Assembly (NCBI GenBank): GCA_000708835.1
Contig: DF236951.1
Span: forward strand, 186,101 to 250,100
Source: Klebsormidium nitens
Lineage: Eukaryota > Streptophyta > Klebsormidiophyceae > Klebsormidiales > Klebsormidiaceae
Reading direction: 5' to 3'
Length of the DNA stretch: 64,000 nucleotides
Of the stretch, positions 38,301 to 51,583 are shown piece after piece. The first letter of the stretch is position 1; each line of letters begins with the position of its first letter. The notes beneath the pieces were generated by a model that saw nothing but the letters and a program-made list of their open reading frames with translations, did no database searches and was not told the DNA's origin. The position numbers and the translations under genes were made by a program.

Positions 38301-41300
38301 CGACGGAGAGTAAGGGTAACACGTTCTGAAGTGGGGATTCTTGGACTAGCAGGTACTTTCGAAAGCAAAATCAGAGCGGGTAGGACCTGCAGAAAGTTGA
38401 TGAACCTTTTGGGTGTGTAGGCTTTAGTATTCCGGTGAGCATGCAGATTGCACAGCCACAAATCATAAGGGGACAAGCCGAAGCAATCACAATCACGACC
38501 GGCCGTCCCGCTTACCTGCCCGTAGATACGCCGGGTGCGGATGCGCTGAGGCGAAGCCACGTGTCATCGCGAGCAGGAACGGGCTGAGCAGCGCGCCGAA
38601 CTTGACCCCGGTCGCGCGAACCGCATCCTGGAGGGTTTGGCAAACCGCGCCTGTGATGCTGTCCTCCGCCGCATGCGGGGACGCAAGCAGGCGCTCTAAG
38701 AGGGGCCATTCTGAGTACAGAATGGCGGCAAGGGGGTCGTCGGAGCCTTCGGGGAAGGAGCGGACGTGCCGGAAGAGGGCGCCTAATCTGGAGGGAAAGA
38801 GGGGAGGAGAGTGAATCGGCTGGGGTTGGGTCCGTTGAGTAGCGGCGGTGATTGGAGGGCAAGTCGAGAGGCGGAAGTTCTCAAGAAGAGCTTTGCGAAG
38901 GCCGACAGCAACGTCATTAGAAGAGAATCACAGGCTGCTGGTATTACTCATTTCGCCCTCGTCACCCAAACCGTCTCAACCTTCTCTTTCACCACTTAAT
39001 CTTTCCTGCTGCTGTTATCAATTTGGGAGCGGGTCAGCAGCGAGTGGAAACCAGGAAAGGACAGGGAGGAGGCCCTCCTCTATGACGAAAACGCGCGATG
39101 GACAAACTAGGAGCGGGGGAGTGCGAGTGTCAGATGCGGGGGCGGGCTTACCTATTGATCGCCTGGACATACGCGTGCAGCTCTACGACGGGACAGGATG
39201 AGATGGGCCCGGGCCTCTCTATCTGCATGCCAACGAACGAACGGAAAGTTTGGCCGACGAAGTCTGGGATTATGTCTGCGAAGCGATCAGACATGCAGAA
39301 CAAAAGTGATCGACCAAGCAGGAAAGCGTTCTTATCAACTGCTTCGATGGCAGTGCACTGACGAGGGTCGCGATTATGTTGCACCTTTTTAGGAGGTGCG
39401 CTAAGCGTTAGGCCATCAATCACGATCAAGGCACTTTCTCTTTGCACTCAAACCATATTTTTAGTGAGATAAGGGCGATGCACTATCAAAAGGGATCGTG
39501 CTAGCAATTCCAAGCGAAGCGGTCTCTACATTTCTTTGCACAGATACAAACACGGGGAAAGGTCAAGCACGCGGACAAGCTCACCAACGCTTCTAGTGCT
39601 AGCCTATTGGGGCGGAGTAGTCGTTGCAAGCCCTGGGCAACCCGGTCTGCGGGCTGTTCAGACAATACGGCGCCAACTGCGCTCAAGACGTCCTCCTCTT
39701 GCTCAGCGGTTAGTCGGAACGACGGTAGGTTCTGCAAAGGGGTGGACATCCGTACCCTCAAACAAAGACGGAGAAAAGCTCAAGACGGATGCTGTATTCA
39801 GAAGGTATGGCGATGCTTTCCAAGTTGGCGGTGTCAAAGATCGTTTTTAAGAAGGTGAAGGGTCCCAACCAACAGACTCGGAAGGGAAAAATGGATGCTT
39901 CACAGGAGATTCACACGAAGGACGGTGGTGTCTACAGAAAAGCAACTGCGACGATTTGTCGGGTAAAGTGACTGAGCTGGTGATTACTTGACAAAAGACA
40001 GACGGAAAAATATCTTTGAAGTGTGATATGATGCTGTGAGGCTTGGCAGAGAAACCAAAAGACAACAGCTCCCAACAGTAGCTGGAGGCACGCGCGACTC
40101 AAGTTTCTTTTCTAGCCATGTTTCACTGGTATCTTCCCAGAACGTTTTCGCACCCTTCCTCTGTGTTCACAGTCCTTATTCTGCATAAGCGCCTGCGAAG
40201 GGCACGCTAGCATCCAGGAAACACTCGACGACCAAGATCCGCCCCGGTTACCTCGCCAATATGCAGGAGGCCCTCCAGAGAGGACGTCTCGCTGGTGACA
40301 GCTGTCACCTCCTCGCACACGTGCTTGAGGGCACGTGCAGAGGCGCCCGCGGAAACCGGCGACTGCAGGGCTCCAACCAGGAACGTGCTGCAACAGAAAG
40401 GAGTTTATGAGTGACGCTTTTTCGCTGGACAAGAAGTAGCTTCGAAGTGGGGTGCAGGAGGGACAACAGCGAGTCAATTTCAGAAGGAGGACAGCAAACG
40501 AATCGACCAGAGTTCTCCAAAGTTTGCAAGTGGTGCGCGTAGCTCAGTAGGTGAACTACTTCCAATCAACGGTCTCCAGAACAGTCCATGGCACAGATGA
40601 GGATACCATGCAACGACGTCCTACATCAGGAGGCAGTAGAGAGCGCACGAATCTGCTGAAGAGTGGTGGAACAACGACTTGAACCATGCGATTCCGATTG
40701 ACACGGGACGGACTCAAGTTCGGAATTTGAAGGAGCTCCTTGGTGTGAGAGCAACGCACAGAGGACGTGAGCGCACGACTCACAGCAGCGCTGAGCCCGC
40801 ATCTGGGTGCGAATACAACCACTTTGCGAAAGCGGACGTGACTCTGGCAGCCGCGTTATGAACCTGCAAGAAAGCGGGAGGGCTTCCATAAAGGCTTTTG
40901 GGTCACTTGTCCTCCCTTTCCCCGCTTTTTCCAGCACTATTCGAATCTCCTCCTCTCTTGGTTCTGGTCGCTCACGACGTCTAGAAGCATTAAGTACTTG
41001 TCTGCATTAGCGCCATCAACACTCTCAAGAGCCAGTTTCAGAATCCCTGGAAAGAACGAACGGAAAGAAAGACCAAGGAATAACGAGTAACACAAGTGGA
41101 ACCCGACGATCGACGAAAGGCTCGCCACAGGGGAGGGTCGGTGGCCGTCAACAGATGCACCCTTCAAACGTAACCAACAGAAAGAGAGTTGGTTGACGTC
41201 AGCCAGAGCGTGAAAGACATACCAAGGGCCCTCCCTTTTGTTGGTTCAGCGGCTGGTTGGTGGGGAGGCCGGCGATGAACTGGAAGAGCGGCGTGATCTT

Positions 41301-44300
41301 GGGCAGCTGGTCCTTCTTGAGCAGCTTCTGGGTCTCGTCGGCAATCTGGAAGACGCGAGCACTTACTTGACTGCAAACAAGCTCGATAGTGTGGAACTTG
41401 CGCACAAGAGCAGCTCTCCCGCACAATCCGGCGGAAGGCCTCCTCCACCAGACTAGTCCTTGCTTGAACAACAAAGCCGACTGGATTGCATTGCCCCCCC
41501 CTACTTATTCTCCAAGGCCTAGCAAGCAAAGCGATCCCAGTGGTCAAGCCAGATCGGAGACAGATTCTTTTCGTGTGTTTCCCGGTGAGCATTGCCGATG
41601 AATCGAGCCGCGCAAGCATGTCTCTGAAGGTGGACCTGTGCTCGCTCACCGCTTCGCACAGGTACATGCGCACTTCGATCTCTTCCCATCGGGCTGGCTG
41701 CTGCCCGGTGCTCCACGCCTGGACACCTTCTAAAACCTGCAGGCTCTGAACGTCGTCAGGCAGCTTTATGCTCGAGTAAATCGTTTCAAAAGACCGAGAA
41801 AGCTGGTCTGTAGCTCGTCTTCTTGTATTTCGGGGTTGTAAGGCTCTAGTTCGGGGGCTGGATACTTCCAAAAGATGATGTTTCCACCTCGCAGAAAGAT
41901 GAGAATAGACCGTAATAGTCCGGCAGGAATGATTGTAGTGCTTCAGCCTTGCCATGCCGGAGGAATGAGCCATGACGTCCTCCCTCCTCAAACTGACCAA
42001 CGACTCACAGCATAAAAGCGCACCGCAGCAGAGCTTCGAGAAGACGAACCTTACCTGCTGTAAGTACTGCTGCGGCCCCAGCACTTGACAAACGGCCAAC
42101 AGAGCGTCTTCACACTCCGACCGGAAGTTGATCAGGTCTTCCTCTAAATGGACGAGACCGTCTTTCTCGTCCGGTTCGCTATCGCTCTGCACAAGCCAGC
42201 AATACAAATGAAAGTGAAAGTGAAATGCTCCAGCGCAGTGGAAAAAATCGTCTTCGAAGCAGCCAATGTTGCATGATCGGGCAAATCAGCGGCCCAAGAG
42301 TGAAGGGAAGCTGCTTGCGAGCTCTCCGTCGAGTCCCTACGATTGCGAACCGACAAGATCAATGAGCGAACACGATAAGCACTAGGCTGACGAGCGAGCA
42401 GGTTGTGCTGGTGGTTGAACAGAAATCTGCCTCTCGTTGTTCAGAGATTTCGGTCCCAGTCCTATCAAGACCCCAGCTCACCATTTAGCCGTTAGCTCAT
42501 TCTCATCCAGCTGAGACGCAACTAAGAGATCTTGGATAAGCAACAGACCAGATTGCTTCAGCGGCTCGGGCGGAATATAACTTCGCTGCTTCGTGAAATC
42601 GCCTCATACATTTTCTTCATTTTATGGTTAACTTCTCCGGGTGAGGAAAAGAAATGAGCGACTCACCCGTACGCTAATGAGTAGCGCTCCCAAGAGCTGA
42701 CGATAAACGGGGATGAAGGGCGACTGTTGCTGCTCGCTGGTTATCCGACTGACCAAGGCCTCATTTGACCTGCGTAACCAAGCACGAAATTGTATCCAAA
42801 TGGGATCTTCGAGATAGTCGAAATTACTGAGTGCTCAAACCTCTGGTTTTTGGATGGTGAGGACAAGGGCCGCAGAAGAAGAGTTCCGAACAGGTGGGCT
42901 GGCGAAAAGGGCAATTACGGCCGCCAAGGAGTCAACAGGAAGGCCACAACAGTATCTAGGGCAAGCATATGATGCACGAGCGAAGAGGACCGCTAAGAGG
43001 ACGCTAAGAACAGCCTCGTTGATGTCTCAGGAAGTCCAAGGGGATAACAATTCCCGTCAAAAGTTTGATCATGTGCATGAACAGCTTGGCCTTTGTAAAC
43101 TCTCGTATCTTGCTTTCAAGAGGTCGAAACCGACCCCTTCAGGCAAGACGTGAAGCGACTTCGGGAAGAATTCTACCCAAGACTGCAAGAGCGGAGAGAG
43201 GGCTACTGAGGCAGAAGGGATTGTATGTAAAGCGAGCAAGTCGGCGGCAAGCAAATAAAAACTTCCTCGTCGGCCAGGCAGAGGGACTCAGCCGTCTCAC
43301 CAGAACGAAAGGGAAGTGGTTGGCAGGGTGTATGGGTCCCAGCCACATGTTTCTGGCAGCGTTATTGAACTGCAACCAAAACCGGTGGGCCACTTGAGGA
43401 CAGTCTTGACACGAATGGGGTGAGCGTAGGAGGAGTTTCGGCTTGGAAGAGGCAAAACACACTGGTCAAAAATTGAACCGTCCTCCAGCCTATATGGAAG
43501 ACATTCCATGAGATGACGGTAACCTCGAAGTGCAAACGTGAGATTCACGAGATGCCCTGAGGCAGTGTCGAGCAGAGTGGTTTATTCATTCTTATTGTCC
43601 AAAATATAGACTTTGAAGTCTGACTTTGCGATCACAAAACACTTTCCAACTGCAATGTACGGACTCCCAAACCAACCCTCATCGTTTGCCGTCAGGAAAC
43701 ACTTTTTAAACGTGATTATAGTGTGATTGTAGTCTACACCCTTTCTGTATCTTGTTTTCAACTGTGAGCCTGCCCAAGAGTAAGACGAGACCTATCGAGA
43801 ACCATCAAATTAGCACCCGTCCCTGCTTGCAAATGTCTGGAAAGGGAAGTAGACAAAGCCCAGCGTGGAAAAGTTAGTAAAGCTCAGGTGGTTTGAAAGC
43901 GAAACTCCCTTACCCGATCAGTGTGGTGCACAGCGCCATGGCGTCAGGAATCCCTTGAGCAATAAGTTGGGGTGCCTGAAGGGAAACAAAGAATTGCAGA
44001 CGAGTGTGAATGGTTCAATGGGTCACCCCGCATCGCTGTATAATTGCGGAGAATGGGAATGGCCTCAAAGTGGGTCACGAACAATTGCTGTTTCTCTGAG
44101 CCTTGGACTGACCGGGATAATTATGTGTGTTTCCGTTCTGTTCTAAACGTCCTGAATCACATGGCTCAAGTGAAGCGACTGCAAGCGCAAAGTACTGCAG
44201 AACGAATCCTCTTCAGAAGACAGAGAATGGACGACTGATATGGTAGTTGAGTGGCGAAATTCTATACTCAATAATGTCCTTCTTAGAGACCTGTTCAAGT

Positions 44301-46980
44301 GGACAGTTCCAATGGCCGCAACCTTGCTAATGGAAATCTCAATTTAGTTAACAGGCTGGGTGTCACTCACGCTTGCCCCCAGCTCCGTGAGCACTTCGAC
44401 GATGGCGGACACGCCCTCCTCTTCTTCTTGCTGGACGTAGCGCGGGAGGACGGTGGCCTGGAAGTGGGGAACCAGACGGAGCACCGCAGGGGCCATCACC
44501 TGCCGCAAACGTGAGCCGGTCAGTCAACCGTATTTGAGCCAGTCGTTCTGAATGACCACTTGCACTCGCGAGAAAAGCAAACCGATTGCCTGTAAACTTT
44601 GATTCTTTTGCAAAGGGAGCACCACTTTGCCTGCCACACACGAGGCGAAAAGAAATGCGAAAAGTATGTTTGCGGGAAGCTGGCAAGCCGGAGAATCCTA
44701 AGCGGCCGTTGGTGATCATCCTTTTGAATGATCTAAAAATTGGAACAAAAAGGACCAACATAAAGAGTGGGAGCAAGCTCGGGAACCAAGAATCAGTCTG
44801 GTTACCAACATACCGCGTGCCGCTGAAGCAGTTCGCTGACCACGGATGCGGCCACGTCAGCAAGGCCGGGATTCGCGAGGCTGTCCAGAGAGTATGCTAT
44901 CAGAGGGTGTTCCGGGAGACTGTCTTGGGGCAACTCGCTCATGCCACCCAGTCGAACCTGCAACAGGACGAAGAAGCGTGTCTGAGAAGCTAAGGCACGC
45001 AACGACATGGTCGAATCCGGATTCGTGACGACTCGGGCCCTCAAGAAAATCCTTTCCTATCACAGACTTGCCAAAAGATTCCAGCTTCGCTGTCAAAGAT
45101 CCTGCACAACTGCTCTGAAGAATCTATCAAACAATCTACGCAACTCTGTCATGGCCAGGGACTGAGTTTAAATAGCCTTAGGTCGGACAAGTAAACCCCA
45201 CTGAAGGCAGACCTGTTCTCTTTTGCTATTTGATCTTTAATCGTTCCATATGAATGCAGCTAGAGGGCTGTAAGCTCGTACAAGAAGCCAATCGAAGGGC
45301 CACATCAGACATCAGGAACATTTCGGAGGCATCTCGAGAGGGAACTTGCCCAGCCGAGAAGACAGTCGAGCACGCCCCTCTGGGAGCCGATGTCGCCTCC
45401 CCCTTGGATGAGCCGCTGTTGCAGGAAAACCAGTACCTGGGGCGTTTTCGCCAGCAACTGCAGGGAGGAACTAAAGTATTCATGCCGCTTTAGAGATGCA
45501 GCTGAAGCCTTTCAGTTCGGACTTATCCAAATTGAGTTGCGGAACACGTTTACTTTCGGGACAGATGAAGAATCTGCTACTTTGGACTTTGCGACACCTT
45601 GTTTGATTTCAAGATTGAGAGCCGTTCAGGATGTCCCTGTGGTCCAGCTGCTCTACAAACATTTGACCTTTCTTTGCCAGCGATGCTCGGCCACTGGGAA
45701 GACCAGAGGACTGCGCTTCTTTCGACAGATCCGCGGAGGAAAGGACAGTTTGAAAGGAAAATTTTCTGTACCTCCTTCATGTATTCCATCCTCCGGAACG
45801 TGCTGGGCCCTTCCTCTAAGCAGTCCTCTGGAAGCACTTCCAGCAGCTTCACAAGAGCCCCATGCAAACTCTCTGCCGAGAGGGACTCGAAAATGTCCTT
45901 GAGCGGGTCATGCCATTGGGAGAGGCGAAGGGCGAGGGCAGAGATGGACAAGCAGATCTGAGTCAACACCTGCACGCAAAGTGGTTGTCTGTACGTTTTT
46001 CAAATTTTCAATGTGCTCAAGCTTCTAACGAGATGGAATAGTCACGTAGTTATTGCAAGACTAGACAGAACCTGCTGATTGAAATCGACTTTGAAGAGCG
46101 CGAGCCTGAGGCCGCTCTAAGACATCAGCAATGTTTTCACAGCAGTGAACAGTAACACTACAAGATTTGTGTCCACAGAATTGCAAGAAGGAATAACGAA
46201 GGTGGGGGATTTGGGCTTGGGGAATGGGATTACCTGAGCGTTTGCATGGGCGTACTGTGCAGCATACAAGAGGAGTGCATCTCGTAACTTCCACCGAAAA
46301 TCCAGAGCTAAGCTCGCAAGATCCCGCTGAATCTGCACGGGAAAAAAACAAATTTCCTGCCTCACGTCAATCATAGATTCCAGCCAGCGCAGTGTACTAT
46401 GGAAACAGAGCATCCTCCAATCTCCGTCTTGGAGAAGGCTTGGAGATCGTCATGCTGCTCATGTAAAGTCTTCTTCATGGGTTTCTAACACCATCCCCAA
46501 TATATGATACACTGTCCCCCTGAAGATCGTTTCAAGCTTGTGAGTCTTGACTTCAAACGACAACAAGCGGATCAGGTTGTTTCACTTCACCGCCAGATTA
46601 GTCCTTCATTCTTTAGTTGCCAGCACCGCAAGATGCCCTTCTGGAACTGCTGGTTGGCCAATACCAAGCGGCACTTAAAGTTCAAGAGAATAACTTCATA
46701 AGCGAAGACATGAATAAAGCGAGAAAAAGAATCAGTGGGGTGGTAGACCAACCTTTTTCCGCAGCGTTTGTGCTGCAAACAGGTACAGCTCCGGTCGCTT
46801 CTCGTCCAGACCTTGCACGAAGCTGAGCACCGATACAGCCACCTCCCAGGCACTGTTCTCTCTCTGAAACTGCATTAGCCAACGGTTTGCGGCCGCCTGC
46901 TCCTGCCGGCTGGTGCCGTGGTACAAACGAGTCACATTCGCAAGAACTTCGTTGAGCAGCGGGGACTCCTGGAGCGCCAT
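35397..46980 (-). CDS. Transportin-3/MOS14-type nuclear import receptor (importin-beta family)
   Basis: Exons: 46980-46753, 46332-46234, 45969-45772, 45457-45350, 44957-44814, 44499-44371, 43975-43914, 43369-43301, 42769-42667, 42186-42055, 41736-41650, 41345-41223, possibly 41023-40976, 40863-40784, 40387-40252, 39731-39585, 39222-39152, 38787-38516, 38180-37993, 37468-37357, 36939-36800, 36263-36153, 35609-35397. They give 983 residues, or 999 with the doubtful exon. The whole chain is HEAT-repeat helices. Start (LYHGTSRQEQAAANRWLMQF, LYLFAAQTLRKKIQRDL), LVKLLEVLPEDC, RSFPEG, and the end RIKRVIRDFV align in order with human TNPO3 and Arabidopsis MOS14, which carry phosphorylated SR splicing factors into the nucleus in a Ran-dependent way. 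Cargo here is inference. The intron after exon 4 has a GC donor. Flanking exon phases are mostly 0. Confidence 0.85.
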
Positions 46981-48163
46981 TGCTCACTGGATGCAAGGAG
47001 CACTGCAAGCGTTAGGCTGCGCTGAGCATAGTTTCTGTGGAACAATCGATTAAGAAGGTGCCAAAGAGGGAGTTCACCTCCTGGTCTTTCTCTTAGGGAG
47101 ACCAGGAGATAAACTTGGAAAATTGGGATATGCACCAGCGCACGCTTTGCATGCAAGTACGATCGGCGCCGGTGGCTTCTGAAGAGTGAACTTACTGTTG
47201 GAGGTACACAGTTGCAACCACTACTTGTATTGTGGAGGTTCACTGATCATTACAAGCACCAGCAACATCATTACAGAAAGCCTTCCATCACATTGATATT
47301 GGCTCAAATTTTTCTTTCCTCCAGCATTTCTTCCTGGGGTCCACAAGCAACATTTCTTCCTGGGGTCCACAAGCAACCTATAGACGCATTTGGAGAATCT
47401 GATGCAAGATTATGTAGACAACTGTCTTGCGCATACAAAAGCTTAAGTATGGTTTTCTACTCACCTTTGAATAGATAACGCCCTGTCAATCCAAGTCAGT
47501 TTAAAGAGTGGCTGATGTGTCACTTAGTCGGGTTATTTCGCATATTTCTTGCTTGCAAACTCGTCTTTCTTCAGCACACAATCTCCACCATGGTCAGAGC
47601 AGAAATTTCAGCTCACAAAGCTGCTCAGCTGGCTGCAGAAAGAGGATTCAAAACCGCAGGCTCCCTCTCGCATTTGCCGGCATCCTCTTGCTGCTTGCAC
47701 ATTAAGACTAAAACTTTTGCAGAATCTCCTGGACCTTGGACTCCAACTTCAAGTTCAAGTTGGAGGTGATGCCATGCAGCCAGCTTGCCAACTGGCAATA
47801 TGGCTAATGTATTGATGACAAGTGAACCCTAAATTGTGTAGCCATTACCGCTACCTTCTAGCCATTATCGAACCGTAACCGAAGCCGAGGATGCACATCA
47901 TCGTGCGAATATGTAGACCGCCAAAGAGGCTAACTTCTTCGACAAGCGTCGAAACCCGTTTCATCTCGACTTTTGCAAGGACGCACGGAGCGTACGGAAC
48001 GTAGATCTGTTCTATACGCCTACCTACACGAATCCCCAGCCCTGCGGCTGCATCGTTCCTTTTCCAGCATCCACCTGAGGAGAAAAGCTCCTGGCGCAGG
48101 CGGAGGTCGCTTGGCTAGCCAAGCACTGTTCAGGCAAAGCTTTTGTCAGCAGCACACGTAGCC
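46981..48163. promoter_or_regulatory. Divergent promoter region (transportin / eS30)
   Basis: 1.18 kb between divergent start codons. A telobox-like AACCCTAA at 47825-47832 lies about 340 bases before the eS30 ATG; teloboxes are frequent in plant ribosomal-protein promoters. A perfect 26-base tandem repeat is listed separately. CT-rich sequence just upstream of 48164 is probably eS30 5' UTR. Confidence 0.35.
47325..47376 (+). repeat. Perfect 26-bp tandem duplication
   Basis: Two identical 26-base copies, 47325-47350 and 47351-47376, each beginning CATTTCTTCCTGGGG. No mismatches, so either very recent or an assembly duplication. Confidence 0.95.
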
Positions 48164-49718
48164 ATGAGTGAGTTTTTCTCCTTTTCAGCCGCCTTCTTGA
48201 ACCGTTCAGCAATGGAGCTTTGGCCGGGGCGCTCAAAATGGACAGAAGTCCAAATTGAGGACTACATGCATCTGCACGGCTTTGGGGCTTCGAAATCAAC
48301 TCTATGCTTATCTTCGCGTTTTAGCGTCTGGTCTGCCAAAACCTTTTTGTGCCCATCTCTGTGCACATCTGACGGTCTTCTTTGTTTATCTGCAGGTAAG
48401 GTGCACGGATCTCTGGCTCGTGCCGGTAAGGTGCGTGGCCAGACGCCGAAGGTTGCAAAGCAGGACAAGAAGAAGACACCAAAGGGCAGGGCGCACAAGA
48501 GGCTGCAATACAACCGGCGATTTGTGAACGTTGGTGAGTTGCTCGACAACCCTGCTTAGTCATAGAGCATCACGAGGGCAAGCAGATTTAGCACGGATGG
48601 CCTGCGATAAGCATGGGCAAAGAGCATAGAAATCCAAATGGCGATTAGAGGCAAGCCGTCAACTTTTCTTTGGGGTAATGGTTGTTCTGGGCACTTCAGC
48701 AAATTGCTATACGCTTGGTAATGGTAACTTATTGGGCACGACTGAGCAGCAAGTGCTTTGTTGGAACGTGATTGGAACAAGAAGACAGACATTTGTGGGA
48801 CCAGTCCTCGGGGCCAGTCCGGGGGGCAATAAAATCTGCCGATTCTTGCGATGAGGGTTGGTATGTGCAAGGGGTTTGGGGCAGGAAGGAATCGTGGGAT
48901 ATGATTGGGGCAGCCCATCGAGGCAGCTCTCGCATGTCATCGTCTCCTAGGCAGGGAGTATCAAATCTGAAGAACATTAGAAGAAGCGTAATTCGGTCAT
49001 GGAGGAGATCATTGGTACTCTAGCAGTGGCAGGGTTTGCCTGTGCCTGAGGGGCTATAAAGCAGAGAGGTTCTTGTTAGCTTGATTTTGCCAAGAAAGGT
49101 TGCCGATTGCAGTCGGGCAGTTGAGAAGGGCTTGGGGCAGGTGAAAAGGGCTTAACTTCATTGTAGAGGCCACTGAAAGCAGTAGGACAAGAGTCAGTCA
49201 AGCTTGTATCTTGCAGAATTCAATCTGTCCTTGTCAGCTATATGTAGTGTACGTTTAGGGTTTCGCTTCATACGAACTGAGGACAAGGACTGCACTCCGG
49301 AAGAAGATATCTAGTTGGTATCGTGAAGCGTCTTATCAGGTTCCCGGCCGCAACCAGAGATGGTAGTTTGGCAGGGCGCAAGGGCCATGGATTTTGCCGG
49401 TCGTCACTCCGGCAGAGTGTTGCGGAGCCTATTGCTATCGTGGCAGACGTTGAAGAGCATTATGGAGATACAGTCGGCAAGTCTTCTTGGCCTGTAGTCT
49501 CAGGTTTCAAGCGCCACAAAAGTCTTGGTCTTGACGTCGAGAGAGCTGCCCACCAGCCAGCGAATCACCAAGCGGCCGAGTATACCTTGACGCAGTCGGG
49601 GACCCTGCTATCCCCGAATTCCGGATGTTGAGACTTTTTGGCGCTCGCCTGACGTGGTTTTGTTTCTGCAGTCGTTGGTCCCGGCAAGAAGCGGGGCCCC
49701 AACTCGTCTGACAAGTAG
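48164..49718 (+). CDS. RPS30: 40S ribosomal protein eS30
   Basis: Three coding exons, 48164-48167, 48396-48533 and 49672-49718, give 62 residues, the usual plant length. Exon 1 contributes only ATGA before a GTGAGT donor, so the second codon is split across a 228-base intron. The protein reads [36 protein letters not shown], then [10 protein letters not shown] and [15 protein letters not shown], a near-perfect eS30. It is a basic small-subunit protein near the decoding centre. There is no ubiquitin-like fusion (FUBI) as in animals, consistent with the plant form. The third exon follows a 1.1-kb intron. Plant eS30 usually starts MGKVHG; here the second residue is Ser because of the split codon. 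Confidence 0.95.
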
Positions 49719-51583
49719 AGCGGTGTAAATTGAGGTAAGTGCGCCAACTTCCTCTGTCGTCGTTGTGAGGTGTTGGTCCGGATGCCAATAGCGCAGCAGA
49801 AATGATGTTACGTCTTGGTGGCGGGAAAGCCCCTCTTATCTAATGCTGGGCAAAATGATTTCTTCCTAAGGACGTTAGGGGGAGGCTCAGCCTAGGACGA
49901 AAAGGAGTGCCGGTCCGCTGAAGGAAGAGAGCATGTTTAGCCTTGTGTTTGAAAGTTATATTTCAACCTGGTAAATCACCTTGATGCTGGTTACCATCAG
50001 CTGTGCGGTTGAAGTTGCGAAGATTCCGCCCAAGCGCTTCGCCTGTGAAGCTTATTTGTGCGATTGATTGCTGATGCAAAGGTTGTTTTTGTTTTCTCCT
50101 CAGCTGTACCCCCGTCAACCTTTACTTCCCTGAACTGTGTCTTGTGTTGTGTGCAGAAACCATCTAAAAGCATGCAACTCGGGAGATGACCTGGGGTTTA
50201 AGATAGCTTGGTCTGCCTTGGGCTGGGCTTGTGGATCAATCCCTCTCAATGGTTGTCGACCGGCTAGCATTCTCACCTCACAAGTGGGCAGCTTAGCTAT
50301 TTCCCTTGACAACGGACTGCTATTGATACTTGCACTACATCCACACATATCTGGGTGCATGTGACCACTTTCTCTTTTTTCCGGCCGAGCCCATCGAGGT
50401 GATATGCAAGTCTGCTGCGCTGCACATGGACCTTTGTATCTCAAAGGTGCCGGATCTATCCAGTATTGTGGTTTTTGAATTCTATTTTAATGTAACTTGG
50501 AGTATCACAAGAGTCCTTCGTAGACCTTGTACTTGGCATTGCATGGCACCAAGATGGTACTGTTCATGCTCGACATGGTGTGCCTATATTGGAGCGCATG
50601 TGCATGACTGAGTCGCGCCCCATCTGCTAAGCCTGGCATTGAACTAGGTATGTGCACCATGAGGATAGTTCGCATGTATGGTCGGTGGCTATGGAGTCCT
50701 AGCATGTGCCGACGGTGAAGCATTTGAAAATTTTGCTAGTTATGTGGCCTGAGCTATTCAATTTGTTTCGAGTTGTTCTGTCAGTGACTTCTTCTGACCT
50801 ACTTAGCCTATATGAATGGCTTATTTGGCTATCATGCAATTAACACGAAATTAAAGAGGTACGTGGTCATGATTCCTCGTCAATGTAATGATAGCTTTCA
50901 CAAAACATGCGCATGGCCGTATAGGGATCCACAACTTCGTAAACTCAGAAAGCCGGCCTGGCCCGGGCCATACATTGACATATAAGGGCGACAGAAGCTG
51001 TGTACGCCGGTTCCAAGTGTCGGCATATATGAGAGCTATACATCGATGTACATCGACGAGAAAAATAAATTGAAGTCATGCTCAGTATCTTGAATGATGG
51101 CGCCGGCCCTGCTGGACGTACGATAATGTTATATTGTGATGTCCGTGAGTCCATGTTTCTTGGAAGTCAAACGTATATGAATGGTCTGCACAAGATCCTA
51201 ACCATGTAGCTACTTTGTTCGGAGGTGTCCACTAGCTAGTAATGGATACCCTGACCTGTACTCCTTGAAGAATTGCACAGACGCACGCGTATTGGGCGCC
51301 TAACATTTCGAGTCTGTTGCTTGCTAACAAATGCTGTCACTTAGAGCATTTCATATGCTGCTCCTGGTCAATAGGACCAGGTCCCTGCATCTATAAGTAT
51401 CCACCCAAACCAATGTATCTGGTATAGCGTGACTGTCTTGACTTTTTGCAAGTGTCCCTACTGATTGCTGATCTCCTTCTCATATCGTCGTTAGAGTGCG
51501 ACTGAGGGACACGAAGGGGACACTCCGTCTTCACTCAACAGTCGAGAACCAACTTTTGACGATCCTTACGCTTTCCCCCGGTA
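49719..51583. other. intergenic, converging 3' ends
   Basis: About 1.9 kb between the eS30 stop and the MIP stop. AT-rich with several CATATG/TATATG words and no coding potential I can support. It should contain both 3' UTRs. Confidence 0.4.

Noticed and set aside
40539-40610. GCGCGTAGCTCAGTAGGTG, resembling the start and D-arm of a tRNA
   Set aside because: No matching acceptor stem, anticodon arm or TTCGA T-loop follows, and the stretch lies in an intron of the transportin gene.
48143-48395. Upstream in-frame extension of eS30
   Set aside because: It is intron sequence; the split ATGA exon and the 48396 acceptor give the exact family length and N-terminus.
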